Below, one piece after another: positions 1 to 11,573 of a stretch of 64,000 bases of DNA. The stretch is from Alitta virens. Its lineage: Eukaryota > Annelida > Polychaeta > Phyllodocida > Nereididae. A program made the position numbers and the translations under genes. The DNA is taken from the NCBI GenBank assembly GCA_932294295.1, contig OW028573.1, positions 51,306,329 to 51,370,328 on the forward strand, given 5' to 3'. Numbering within the stretch: the stretch's first letter is position 1; each line of letters begins with the position of its first letter. A model generated the notes under the pieces. The model searched no databases and was not told the origin of the DNA. It saw only the letters and a program-made list of their open reading frames with translations.

Positions 1-2635
1 TTTGCGTGACCAACGATTCATCGAAATTTTCAGCCGTGCCTCCGAGCCAAAAGAGTAGGGCTCTAATAATTAATGTGTTTTCGAAGCAAGGATGCCACAA
101 CAATTGTGGATGACATAACGAAATAAGCGAAACGATCAATATCACTGACTTGTACTATAAAGTTAGTGCTTCTTTCATGATTTTGCTGGCAGATTTTTCT
201 GGGAAGAAAGAATAAACAAAGGCAATATGCTACACCTATGGTAATAGGCGAAGCATAATAACCTTAGTGTACCTGTTGTTCACTGTTGTTCATTGTCTCC
301 TGCCTGTTGGTAACTGACTGTCCGCCATCTCTGGACGAGTAGACTGGCTGCAGGTGTGACGTCAGACGTTACGTCATTAGCACGTCCTACGCACCATTGT
401 CTTGTCTTGTCATGTGTGAATTGTGGAGTGGGGGCAGTTTAATCAGTGCCGGATCCTGGGGCTGATCCTTGTCATAGGGGACCCGAAAATACACACGATC
501 TTAATGAACAACTCCTCAGTGGGCAAAGAAGACAAGCTCAGATTTGGCTCGTCTTAATATTGACACGGCTTCTGTGAGCTTAAAGGTCTTTGCTGGGATA
601 TTGGTGGATTGCAGTCGCACTCCAAAATAAATGGGATTACAGAATCATGACATTACATGTTGAGGAAGGAGACAAAAAGAAAGTAAACCGAAACCTCTGA
701 CTGGGAAATGAAGTCACGCTGAGGTGTGAACTTGTCAAGTCGGAAATACATGGTGCCATGGCTGCGGAGATTAATTAAGTCTCGCCACGTGATTTGTGGA
801 AGGGGTGAGCCTGGTTAAACACCGTGAGACCTACATAGACTGAATGAAGCTTGCTGCTGCTGCTGCTGATAGATGATGCTGAGGGATATGGGTCATTCCC
901 CTGCTGCCTTAAATGCTTGGGACACCCCAGAACAGCTTCATCATATGCTACAGCAAGCTGCTCAGGGGCCAGAAAAAAACCTTGGCCAAAAAAAAGCAGC
1001 TGTAAAGAGAGTGTGCTTGACTTGGCATGTAGAGTGCTGGTCGTAAGGGCTTTTCAGAGGTTGAACATGGTCACTTGTCTGCAGGAATTAGCTTTGCGAT
1101 GCTCTGCTAGAGGACCCTATACCTCTGACTGGTAGTATCCCTCACCTCAACAGATTTTGTGAAACACACTCAAGCGCACTAGGTTCTTTAATGTTAAAAT
1201 CTAATAGGCATTATTAATGAAGGGAAATCATGAGTTACATGCAATTAGGTCTCATGAGAATAATATCTCTGTCTGTGCAGCAAACACAACGATATTATAC
1301 ATGTAATGATATCGTGTGCTGGAATGATTGAGGGCTGTGGTAGATGAGTTGTGTTAAAACATTTATATTATCAAATTAGAACAGTTTCTGGAAGTCAATA
1401 TTATATCTGGCCAGGGACCGGCTGGAAGTACTGTTGCGGCACTCGATTTGGTCATTACTAAGATGCAAGTGATCAAAATGTCGGTCAGCCGCTGGACTGA
1501 TCACACATGTGTCTTTTGTGACGTATATTGCTTATTTACAAACTTCATGTAAATGTGACTCATAATGTGCTAGGGCCAAAGCGCCATGCGATTGTTAAAG
1601 GTCTTGTGGAGTATTTCGTAGTCTTGAGATGTTTATGGCCAAAAATCATCTGGTAGTCGCTAAAATGGGATCCAGAACCTTTTTTAAAAAATTCATAATT
1701 TATTTTCTGTGGATAACCACACGACATACAATTGTCACATATAGATGGCGCTACACTTAGTGTGTTAGTAATTCATAAAGTACTTTCTATGAAAACTAAG
1801 AATTCCAAATTCCTGATATAATGTTTGAACAAGTTGATTGATGGGATATTTCTGGCATTTCCAGGTAACTCATTCACGAGTTTTTTTCTTGGGCAGGTGG
1901 AAACATAAGGATAATTTCCGTTGGTATCAGTTTTATGCCAATGTACCTGGTTAAAAGGCGAATTGTTGAAATAAGAGGATCCATTATGACCAATTAATTA
2001 AATAATAACAAAATAAAAAACAAAAAAGACCATGATTCACTCAGTCTAAACATTGTTGTTCGAACACTTATTGTTAACGCTTTGGAAGGACTTATTCCCT
2101 CATTGGCGCATGGACATGGATTTGTAAGTGAATCTAACAACAAACAAATCCCCAGAATTAGTAAATGAGAAAAATAAAAAGATAAGCTACCATGTATTAG
2201 GGTCAACATTGCAAATTCTTTAGATTCACCCCTGTGCCTGGACTCTGGTTAATTCATACATTCATCTAAGCATGTTTTTTTGAAAGATCTAGACAGCATA
2301 TAGTTGTAAATGCATTTTTTTTTTATGAAGCAAAGGCCATTCTCTTTAGACCTATCAACTGTTTTTCTTCTGTTATGAAAAATTTTCTTCAATTTCGGAA
2401 ATCCAATCGGACTTGGTGGTTTTTACTTTGAATTGCCATAGTGCTTGATGCATCATGGATACAGATTTATTACTTGCAACATGATACTTGATAAATATAC
2501 ATTAATCGCATCTCATTAGTTTGACCTTACAGTTTCACAATGAGTTTATAACTAATATATTCTACATCATGCTAAAGTGGATGCCAAATGAGTATTTTTT
2601 TAGAACCAATGGCAATTTTCAATCAATCGTTTCAG
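1..2635. other. Left flank, no gene recognised
   Basis: I see no supported exon, RNA gene or intact mobile element here. It lies upstream of the penultimate FARSA exon, so most of it is probably a FARSA intron. I looked for the preceding FARSA exon (the segment with the YNPYTEPS-type motif) and did not find it. Short CTG runs near 850-870 are not coding. Confidence 0.5.
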
Positions 2636-4799
2636 GGCTGAACAAATGGGTGGAGATTGGCAACTCAGGAGTTTTCAGGCCAGAGATGTTACTGCCCATG
2701 GGCTTGCCGGAAGATGTCGCTGTCATCGCTTGGGGCTTGTCCCTGGAAAGGTATTATGAATATGTTATTATAATGAATATATTATTTATCCTGGTCAATT
2801 GTGTGGGTTATGGATCATTAATTGAGGTCACGAGGCGAAAGTTGATGGTGTTTTAATGGACATTACTTCACTTCGAATCCAACACACACACAAAACAAAA
2901 AACGATTAAAACCATTTTGTTTAAATGGTTCTGTAGGTTTAGCACGCATTACTATGTATACTATAAATACTATACAAGGTTACTATCACGAATTTTAAAA
3001 GGTTACTATGACCAAACAGTAAGTCAAGAGATGAAGTTATGACTGGCACCAGTATGTAGTACTATGTACCTGGCAAGTGAATTCATCAATTTCATCTTAT
3101 TTCATATGAGTTCTATTTTGATGTATGAATTGTCAAATTTAGTTTTTTCTGAATGTTATGTCAATGTATTTGCTATTTGTCCTACTTGTGTATGCTAGCT
3201 ATGCATAATTTGCTTCTTTATAGAAGAATAAGTTCATTTTCCCAAAGCCGTAACACTTTCCATTGTCAAAGACCTAGCTGAAAAAACCTATAGTTGCAGA
3301 TTTCAATGCTTTGGTTATAGGATACTCGGCATTAACGAATTCAGACATATAAGATCCGCATTTATGATTTCATAACGAATATAAGGAAACATAAGCTGTT
3401 CACAAAGGCATTCTCTGATTTTCTCTAATTTCAAAAGTTGTCATTTGCTGGTAAACATCTTTGATACCTATTTTTTTATTTATATTAATATGCTCTCATA
3501 GAGTTACTTTATATTACTGAAATAAAATATGCAGTCTGCCAACGTAGACCTGAATATATTTTCAAAGAACACCTAATGCATAATCATGCGTTATATTTTT
3601 CTTTGATATTTAATCCTACTGAGAAACATTTAGCTTATTAAGATGCGTTGTTACTTATTATTTCACTTAGAATTAGTGCCGCCAAACTTGTATATTTTGT
3701 CCTAAATGATGGCCGTTACATTTTTAGTCAGTGAAAACGGATTTGATTTCTTTGTCAGCTCAGGTGGACTAGTTGGACATCTATGAACTTCTCTACATTC
3801 ATGATTGCCTTAGTATAAAACCAAACTAAGCGAAGGCAGTTGCAGTAAAACTTGTCAAGGCAGTGACCATTGAACAAGTGGCCCAGTGGTCAAGTGGTCA
3901 TCAGTGTCACCTGCACTGACCACTCCAAACGTCCCATTGTCCTGTTCACCATTGTTTGGTGTCTAACTTGCAGACATTGTCTAGAAACGAAAGAGCTGGC
4001 AGATTGGTAAATCTGGAACTTGGGCACACACATATGTGTGCTTTATGTTCATTATAATTCAACGTGTCAAGAAAGTTTACCTCGCATGTTTAGTTATACA
4101 TACAGCTGTTGGCCAAGACATGAAAATCTGTATTGCGATCTGCTCGCTTTGAGTATCTTATTTTCTCCCACCAAATTTGAGACAATTTGGAGGAATTTCA
4201 CCCGACTTACACTGAATTAATATGATAATGTCATACTCGTTGTTGCCATTTGAAGTTTTGAAGTTTTTTATTTGAAATTATTATTGAGCACTTGTTGGTT
4301 GGCTTTTAGTCAACTGCTACACCATTATACATTACAGAAGCTAAGCCACACTATTCCTGAATATTTTGGGCTTTTGATCTTGCTTTTCTTGAGGTTAATT
4401 GCAAGTCTTATTTGGTTAGTTTAGTTCAATTGCTCACCTCCTTCGCTTACTAGGCTATTTCCACTTTGAAGAAAATACAGAAAGAATTTAACTGACCTTG
4501 AAATAACAAAAAATAACTTTAACATTTGGTACAGTAATAAAATGAAATTCACACCACTATGCACTGCTATGTCTGGTCTGCAAGGGACATGCGAGTCGAT
4601 GATCCAGCCTCTATTTGAAGACAAATTGAAGACAAATTGAAGCTCTGATAAATGATGTTAATTTCATTAAGTTGGGACAATTTATTTTTTCAGACCAACC
4701 ATGATAAAATACGGAATTGACAACATCCGGGACTTGATGGGGCCCAAAGTGGATCTTCAGATGGTTTACAACAATCCAATATGTCGACTGGATAAATAA
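2636..4799 (+). CDS. FARSA: Phenylalanyl-tRNA synthetase alpha subunit, last two coding exons (partial)
   Basis: FARSA is the catalytic alpha subunit of cytosolic PheRS, which charges tRNA-Phe as an alpha2-beta2 class II synthetase. Exon 2636-2750 (115 bp) follows a tttcag acceptor in phase 1. It reads [18 protein letters not shown] and then AWGLSLER, which is class II motif 3 with its conserved Arg. The Arg codon is split (AG|A) at an AAAG|GTATTA donor. Exon 4694-4799 follows a ttttttcag acceptor and continues [14 protein letters not shown], then [16 protein letters not shown], to TAA at 4797-4799, the family's normal C-terminus. The phases agree (2 into 2) across a 1943-bp intron. Upstream exons are not visible and probably lie left of the window. 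The terminal exon is hidden under a longer antisense frame. Identity is near certain; the boundaries are inferred from consensus. Confidence 0.93.
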
Positions 4800-5275
4800 C
4801 GTCATTTTAGGACAATTCACCTTTTTTGACGTCATTCTCATCGATACTTGAAACATGTGCTGAAAAATAATAAGTTCTCAGGAAGTGAGAGTTCCCTGGC
4901 TAGCGGCTAGGTGGCAGCAGTGTCCATTGCCATTTGAAAGCAAGGCAAGGAAGTCGCAGTGTCTGCCTGGCAACACGCACGACAAGAACAATCAGCGTTA
5001 ATTGATGGAAAACCCCGGCTTTTTAACGATCAGCAAACAAAGAAAAGTCCTCCTTAAGACATTAAAGACGTGGGAAGAGGCCGGCGGTCGTTTGATGGCC
5101 TGTGACGGTGGTGAAACATCGGCGGGGAGTGTGCCACCAGCGTTTAACTTCCACAGTTCTTTGATGTTGTTGCAAAAGGCAGGCTGCCACGATCGCTGGC
5201 TTGTGATCTTTCACTTTCGTCTCATCTGCTCATCCCAATGTTTGCAATTCACAATAAAGGCGTCAATGTAATTGT
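4800..5275 (+). other. FARSA: FARSA 3' untranslated region (inferred)
   Basis: No coding signal follows the FARSA stop. A canonical AATAAA at 5253-5258 is followed by a T/GT-rich stretch (gttctctctgtctgtc), as expected for a cleavage site near 5270-5280. An 89-codon open frame at 5002-5271 lies inside this region and has no family resemblance, so I treat it as UTR. Confidence 0.55.
5253..5258 (+). terminator. Polyadenylation signal of FARSA
   Basis: Canonical AATAAA about 450 bp after the FARSA stop, with a downstream pyrimidine/GT-rich element. Confidence 0.55.
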
Positions 5276-7847
5276 TTCACTCTGTTCTCTCTGTCTGTCC
5301 CTTCCACACTGCATGATCATAAAACATGTTGCATTGTTACTGCCAAAGCAAAGCACCTTTTTGTAAAGGTGATTTAAATGACCTGCATCCATTTTGGCTA
5401 GGTCTGTGAATTCCATGTCTTGTTTTAGAGGCCGAGGTCGAAGGCCATGCAACTCATCTTTGGAAGAAAATTTTTTCTTTTATATAATTGTTTAAGATGG
5501 GCCTTCCACGCCTTTCCAGGTTGTGTCACTGTTCAGTGACTGGCCAGGACAATATTATAGAGGCGGCAATTTTGTAAAAATTCCGTTGGTTCACAAACTT
5601 TGTCAGCCATGACACCAGAGGAATTTAATTGGCAGACACAGCCCAGCGATGGTTCTCCAAAAGTATGGGACGATCCACTTCATAAATGATGAGTTAAAAT
5701 TCCTGTTCTGAGTCCGAGGTATAGTGCGCCTGTTACTGGACTAAGGCAGAGGAGTCCAGAGTTTTTGGTTGACAGTTGGATGAAACAAACTTGTCAGTCT
5801 CAATTTTACGACTGGCTACGCCCCTGATGACCTATGTAGATTACTTATAACCAGAAATTAAGTCTTACTACATACCACGCATTTATGTGATTATATCATA
5901 AAAATGAATTTATATACCTACGATAAATCAATCGAAGAAATATCAGACTTTGGTGATTAAGTAGGGAAGTTAAAATTATGTGGTGCAAAATTGCACATTC
6001 GATTTCAGATGATTATCATATAATTTTTTTGAAAATCAAAATATTTTGGAGGAGTTGTGATCGCTGTTCACAGAATGGTCATTCGCAGTACAATTTCTGC
6101 CAGGTTGGAGAAGCGATAGAATATGTGTGTAAACTCAGCAAAACCAGAATATTTCACGAAACAAGTAGTCTACAGATAAATTGACACTGGTGCACACTTT
6201 ACGTTGCTTACTGTGCACAAAATGCCTCATTAACCGTCTATAGGTACCTATAAGGCTATATATACAAATCTATTGGTCTGTGTTTTAAAACTCATTTATT
6301 CCGCGGATGGTAATTTTGGATCAAGACCTACCAACTGCAAACCTCTGGGCTATGCACCGTCTATTCTTAACGGCATGACTTGTTGGAATGTGCCAGCTCT
6401 AATATGGCCATTTGGCTTAGCTAACACAAGGAAGGTCCGGAAAAGGTCAGCAGGACGGATATAGTTGTCATTGGCTGCCTACGCTTCTTGTGTGTTGCAT
6501 TAGTACAAGAAGTATCAGTATGGGTCCTTGTGTTACTCCTTTTAAGGCAGTTATGCCTATCCATAATGCCACTCAGACATGCGAGGTAATTTGTGTAGTG
6601 GAAATCGATTTTAGGACATCTCACTAGTAAGACCACCTTCAATTAGGAAGACTGAATTTAACCCATCTTTTCATTTGCCATTGTTATTTACCTTTTAAGA
6701 TTAAGACCGATTTGCACTTAACTTTTGGGCCTAAGTGTATTCTTATATCCCACTTTTGAAACCAGTAAATTTTGTATCAATGATGGTCGTAATGATGAAG
6801 TTGTTCTAGATTTAAATTTATGTTTCACAAAGAATTAGTGTTGGACTCTCATTCTTGAGAGCTATGTACTTTATCTGATGACATAAAGTAGTTATAAACA
6901 TGAGTAGTAGTAGCTAATCACCTTGTTATTTCACTAACGCATCCTTTAAGACACTTCATCAGATGTTGTTACAGAGTGGAGTACAGTGAACATAACGCGA
7001 ATGTATCACTCCAGAAAGTACAGAAAGGATATAAGTAACTTTTAACTTAAGAAGGAAATGGAAAGAACACGAGTCTTTGGACTGCGGTGCTATTTCTGGT
7101 TTCGTTATTATATAAATGTCTTTACGGGTGTATCTGAAATTCAAGTATGAAGTAGGCCTATCTGATAAAATGTCAAGAACATTAGTTATCTTGTCAATAA
7201 TAATGACGAGCATATGTTTTATCAAGATCATTAGTTATCTTAAGGAAATATAAATCAAGGGACTTGGTTGGATGGGGTAAAACATGTCCTGTTATGGCTG
7301 AAAGATTTTATAAATAAAAAAAATAAAAAAATCCATGTCCTGCATCTGTTTTTAGGGACTTCAGAGTTCAGTATATTCTGCCGATGAAATTTTAATTTTC
7401 GAAATTTGAGTTTCATATTTCAAGGACAGAATTATACTTGTTTTTTTCCTCTTTGATTTTGTTTAGATTGACAGATTAATGGGCTGTGATAATGAATTTC
7501 TTGCTTCATTCTGTCACTTCGATGACTCCAGTCTCTCCACGTCTTTAATGAATCCCAACAAGCAACAGACCACCAACACTGGATGTGCGTGACTGAATCA
7601 AGAGGAGGCAGGAAAAGGGAACAAAGCTGGAGAGAGATTGGATTTGTTGGGGGTAATGGGAGCCGAGGAAAGGGCAGGGAGCAAAGAGCGTGACCGGTTG
7701 TCACCCAAACAAGCCAGTCTCTATTGACACTTGTTGCCTGACCTGTAGCGCAGCCCACACGAACTCTATTCTCTTGTCTTGTTCACTTCCTACCTTACAC
7801 GACAAACGACAAGGGCCTGCAATGACCTGCCACTGGTCATCACGAGC

Positions 7848-7917
7848 CTGCTGCTGCTGTAGCTGCTGTTGCTGCTGTTGTTGCTGTTGTTGCTGCTGTT
7901 GCTGCCGCTGCTGCTGG
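7848..7917. repeat. CTG/TTG trinucleotide repeat
   Basis: About 23 imperfect CTG/TTG units in a row. It makes Leu/Cys-rich frames on + and a Ser/Asn-rich frame on -. No splice site or domain links it to a gene. Confidence 0.85.
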
Positions 7918-8842
7918 TGGTAAGCAAGACTCCATCCCTCTCCCTCTCAGCTTGTGTCACCCTATTAAGGCAAGCTCCATCAAGTTCTAGAGAAGACCCA
8001 CTAGATGGCTCTGACGAAGCCTTGACTTGGGTCTTCCGACTTGAGGCTCTCACTTGGGTTACTTCCAACATTGTATAGTGCGCTACGACCTTTGCACTCT
8101 CCATTGCTTTTTACCAAATGAACGTTTTTGGCAAATCATATAACCTCAACAAATTAACACTTGGTTCTTAACTACTGTATGAACCTAATAAGACTACCTC
8201 AGTTAAAGCCACAATTTGGACTCTAAAGTGTATTCTTACCATATATTTTACTCGCTATTTTAAAAGACCACCTCTTATGCATTGTGCACCTTCTAGACTA
8301 GTAAAAAGGTGTTCATAATACTTTATATAGAGATGAGATCGGCCTATCTCATTTCTATATAGGCCTAATTAAAGGTGTACTGCATCGAAGATAAAGCACA
8401 TTTTCCATAGAAATACTGAGGAGAAATACATATATTCTTATATAACAAATTTATTTCAATTTCAAAAATTTTAGGAGTCTACAAACGAATGTCTATTGAA
8501 GCTTCTGATGAAAGGAACTAATTTCACCAAGTTTAATTATACGTAAGGTCATGAATAAAAGAAGCGGTAGTATCTATAATTGATTACGGCTTGACTAGTT
8601 TTGTCTCTCCATGTTTTGGTTAACTTTCTGTCCTTTCTCCAGCTTTTTTTTCTTTAACTTACTTTCTTTGGTTATATTTTTAAAAATGAGCTAAACTAAA
8701 GAGCTGTAGTGCATGTATTCCACACAACGTGTCTTTCTCATAGCTCCATGGCAAACACTGATGACATTTCACCAAATATGCATTGTACATACACCATCAG
8801 CAAATTGCAAAATAGTACACGTATTAGTATATATGGTCATAT

Positions 8843-9057
8843 ACACTGGTGGATCCAGGGGGGGGGGGCAATAGTGCCATGCCTCCTCCCCCCGTATAAT
8901 TCTACTTACGTTAATTACTACTTATATGTTATGTTATTTATGAAACGAATGATAGTAACCTCTTTAAGTCATGCATATTTTACCTCCCCCCCCCCCCCGG
9001 TAGATGCTGCGCCCCCCCCCCCCTCCCCGGCAGGGTCAGGGCTGGATCCGCCAGTGA
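8843..9057. mobile_element. Non-autonomous hAT-like MITE
   Basis: About 215 bp bounded by inverted ends, CACTGGTGGATCCAG on the left and the complement of CACTGGCGGATCC on the right. The interior has a poly-G block near the left end and two poly-C blocks near the right end. The 6-bp word TCATAT flanks both ends (8837-8842 and 9058-9063), consistent with a target duplication. CAGTGGCGGATCC-type ends with G/C runs are typical of hAT-derived MITEs. The open frame 8709-9113 is a by-product of this element. Confidence 0.65.
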
Positions 9058-10096
9058 TCATATCGACGCCTAATTTCACCACTACATTTCAAAGAAAACA
9101 ACGTCGGAAATAGCTAGCAATTTAATATCCAACAAAAACATAATTGTCCCAGTGAGCCAAATATTCGTCCTAAACAGGATTTTAATCACCGAACTACGCA
9201 GAAAACCAAATTTATTCGGAGCGTAATTCAATGATTAAAATTGCTGGCTGTGACCTAGATGGAATGCATGATAAAATATTTTATATGAGACACAGTTTGA
9301 CATGAATCTTGTTCATTTGGGAATATATGAATTGCATCACATCTGCTGAACACCAATAATAACTCTTGATAAGGGACGCAACTTAAGTTGCAAGATGAGT
9401 CCTGTTTGTAATCACAGAAAGAAGATGGCAGTCTGAAACAGCTGGTCACATCGATGATAAATACACCTGCCCTGTTAGTATACAGAACTGTGTAGCAATT
9501 AAGCCTACCCTGTTGGCCCAGTGGAGCAGGTCAAATATATGGAACAGCAGAAGAAATTCATCAAAGCCATGTTATATCATACACCATAAATCACTACACT
9601 TGCATGGTTTACGGCACGTGTCTGTTCTAGGCTAAAACAATAAAAGTGAAGCTTAATTAGCACTGTGATACATACATACATACATACATCCTCTTCAGCA
9701 TTGTACTTTTGTGTTGCCAACTTTATCAACTTCCAAACTTACTGATGAAAATGTCCACTATACATTATTCACACTATTGTCTTACAACTGTTTATCATTG
9801 ACTCATTGAACTGTTACCAACGTGAATAGCATGAGTAACATTGTACAGAAGTTCGTGCCCTGTGTTGGCCACTTGAAGTTTGACATTTACTGTTCTAAAG
9901 GTAGCCTACACACATTTCATTTTCCAAGTAGCACAAAGAGGCTCCATGGTAAGACGAGAGTTTTCACTCAAGTGTTAAAATACCACCCTTGCCTGGTCCA
10001 GGACTCATACCATCACAGAGACGACTTAAAATCTAAATTAGATTGGACATTTGTGAATGACATGACACCATCACGCAACCAGTTAAAAGACTGCAC

Positions 10097-10850
10097 TCTA
10101 AAGCCCAGTCCATACTATCACGAGTAAGAGATGAGTGACCGGACGTAAAAAAGGGACTATGCTTGCTCACTCGTGGCAGTTAATCATGTATAAATTCTTC
10201 AACAAGCGTTTGAGGGACGTCCGTTGACCGCTTGGTGGACGGCCAATTTCTGCTGAAAGATGGCGCTTGTCCGGTGCATAGCACCGGTTTTTCTGAGAAC
10301 TGACGCAAAGCTCAAGGGATACGGTAAAAAATAGATCGTTGAAGAGGCATCGCAACGCCGTTCGCTTGTTCAGTGCCATTTACGAAAATAGTACCTTCTG
10401 CTGTTGGTGGAATTCTGTGGTAAAGTTGTATTTCATAACGTTGGTAGAGTTTTAAGTCAAAAGAAATCATCTGAACCAGTTTCACAGCGAGTGGCTTCGT
10501 GGAAGAAAGAAATAAGGCGTAGTAATCGCACTACCTTGTGTGCAGACAACGCGCAGAAGCATTTCCCTCCCCGATTCTGGGGGAGCGGCAAATCGGTTCC
10601 CCAGTAATTCCTGATTGCTTCCCGAAATAATGTAAACAATTTACTCATAGAACTTCTGCAAAATTTTTTCCTCACAGATGGTCATGGATGATTTTGAGGG
10701 ACTATGACCATGTTACGGATTAGCAGGAGTATCCGTAAAACGCTCGCCGATTGACTTACGTATGAACAAGGATAAGCAAGAGTACAAAATATTGGTCGTC
10801 TGCGCTCACTCACCATGCCCATCTGTGAAAGTGAGTACTCCCCAATAGAG
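10097..10850. mobile_element. Harbinger-like MITE carrying a nested repeat (degenerate copy)
   Basis: The left end (AAAGCCCAGTCCATACTATCACGAG) and the right end (complement of GGGGAGTACTCACTTTCACAG) resemble the GGGGCATTCACACTG-type ends of the copies at 10922-11446 and 28734-29060. The interior shares the CTCACTCGTGGC...ATGTATAAATT block with them. A separate ~360-bp repeat (10243-10603) sits inside. The boundaries are approximate. Confidence 0.45.
10243..10603. repeat. ~370-bp dispersed repeat, copy 1
   Basis: Strongly similar to 13095-13488, sharing long blocks. It starts with a GC-rich hairpin (CCGGTGCATAGCACCGG) and ends with a block containing CCTCCCCGATTCTGGGGGAGCGG, also a hairpin. 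No RNA polymerase III box or reading frame is convincing. Confidence 0.75.
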
Positions 10851-10921
10851 TGACAAGAGTCAGCCATTGTTACTCAGTTTTCAAAAAGCAACATAGTTGA
10901 CTCCAAGTGTATTTCTTCTTA

Positions 10922-11446
10922 AGCCCCATTCACACTGACTATACCGGCTCACTTGTGGAGGCTATTAATCACGTATAAATTTACATGGTGGCCAAGAGTG
11001 AACATGAGTGGATGGTGAGTATACAGGAATGGACAGCCTCCCCTGTGATTGAATAGAGTCTTTTCACTGAGCAGCCTAAAATTAAGCAGGACATAAGTCT
11101 TTCTTCCCTTTTTATTACTAATTTTGCTTTTCAGACATAGTAGATCATAACTAACTGATTCCATTAATATAATTTTCTCTGGGAGATCAACTGAACGATA
11201 AGATGTCAAATATACATTAAAATGCACTAAAAAATACTGCTGCTAGGATGCACTTTGCTTTAGCCAATCACAGCCAAGGGCGGGAACTTTTTCAGCCAAA
11301 AGAATGGCAATATTCTGTCATAGCCACCTATTGAGAACCTTCCGTGAAAATCCACTATTACGTACTGACAAGGTTTAGCAGGAATAAACAAATTTCGTCA
11401 TCCGCGCTCACTTGCCATCCCCACTCGTGACAGTGTGAATGCCCCT
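10922..11446. mobile_element. Harbinger-like MITE with TTA target duplication
   Basis: Inverted ends AGCCCCATTCACACTG (left) and AGGGGCATTCACACTG (right, read on the complement) are flanked by TTA at 10919-10921 and 11447-11449. A 3-bp TWA duplication is the hallmark of PIF/Harbinger elements. No transposase is encoded. Confidence 0.6.
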
Positions 11447-11523
11447 TTAGACATGGCGACTGTGACAGTGCTATTAGCCTCATATATGATATCACAGAAT
11501 CCTCCTACAGTGCTTTCTTTACA

Positions 11524-11526
<3 letters not shown>

Positions 11527-11568
<42 letters not shown>
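11527..11568. repeat. (AT)n microsatellite
   Basis: An uninterrupted AT dinucleotide run of about 21 units. Confidence 0.95.

Positions 11569-11573
<5 letters not shown>

Larger units (their letters stand above)
5276..10096. other. Intergenic region with simple repeats
   Basis: No exon with splice and phase support was found. It holds the CTG/TTG repeat at 7848-7917, the hAT-type MITE at 8843-9057, and a CATA tetranucleotide run around 9669-9689. The open frames in it are short, low-complexity or transposon-derived. Confidence 0.5.

Noticed and set aside
4611..4856. 81-codon minus-strand open frame
   Set aside because: It is antisense to the FARSA terminal exon, whose protein match, splice site and phase are decisive.
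5002..5271. 89-codon plus-strand open frame after FARSA
   Set aside because: It lies between the FARSA stop and its AATAAA and resembles no family; treated as 3' UTR.
7690..8104. Leu/Cys-rich and Ser/Asn-rich open frames on both strands
   Set aside because: Both come from the CTG/TTG repeat; no splice site, domain or start context supports a gene.
8709..9113. 134-codon plus-strand open frame with Pro/Gly runs
   Set aside because: It spans the hAT-like MITE and its G/C tracts; not a gene.
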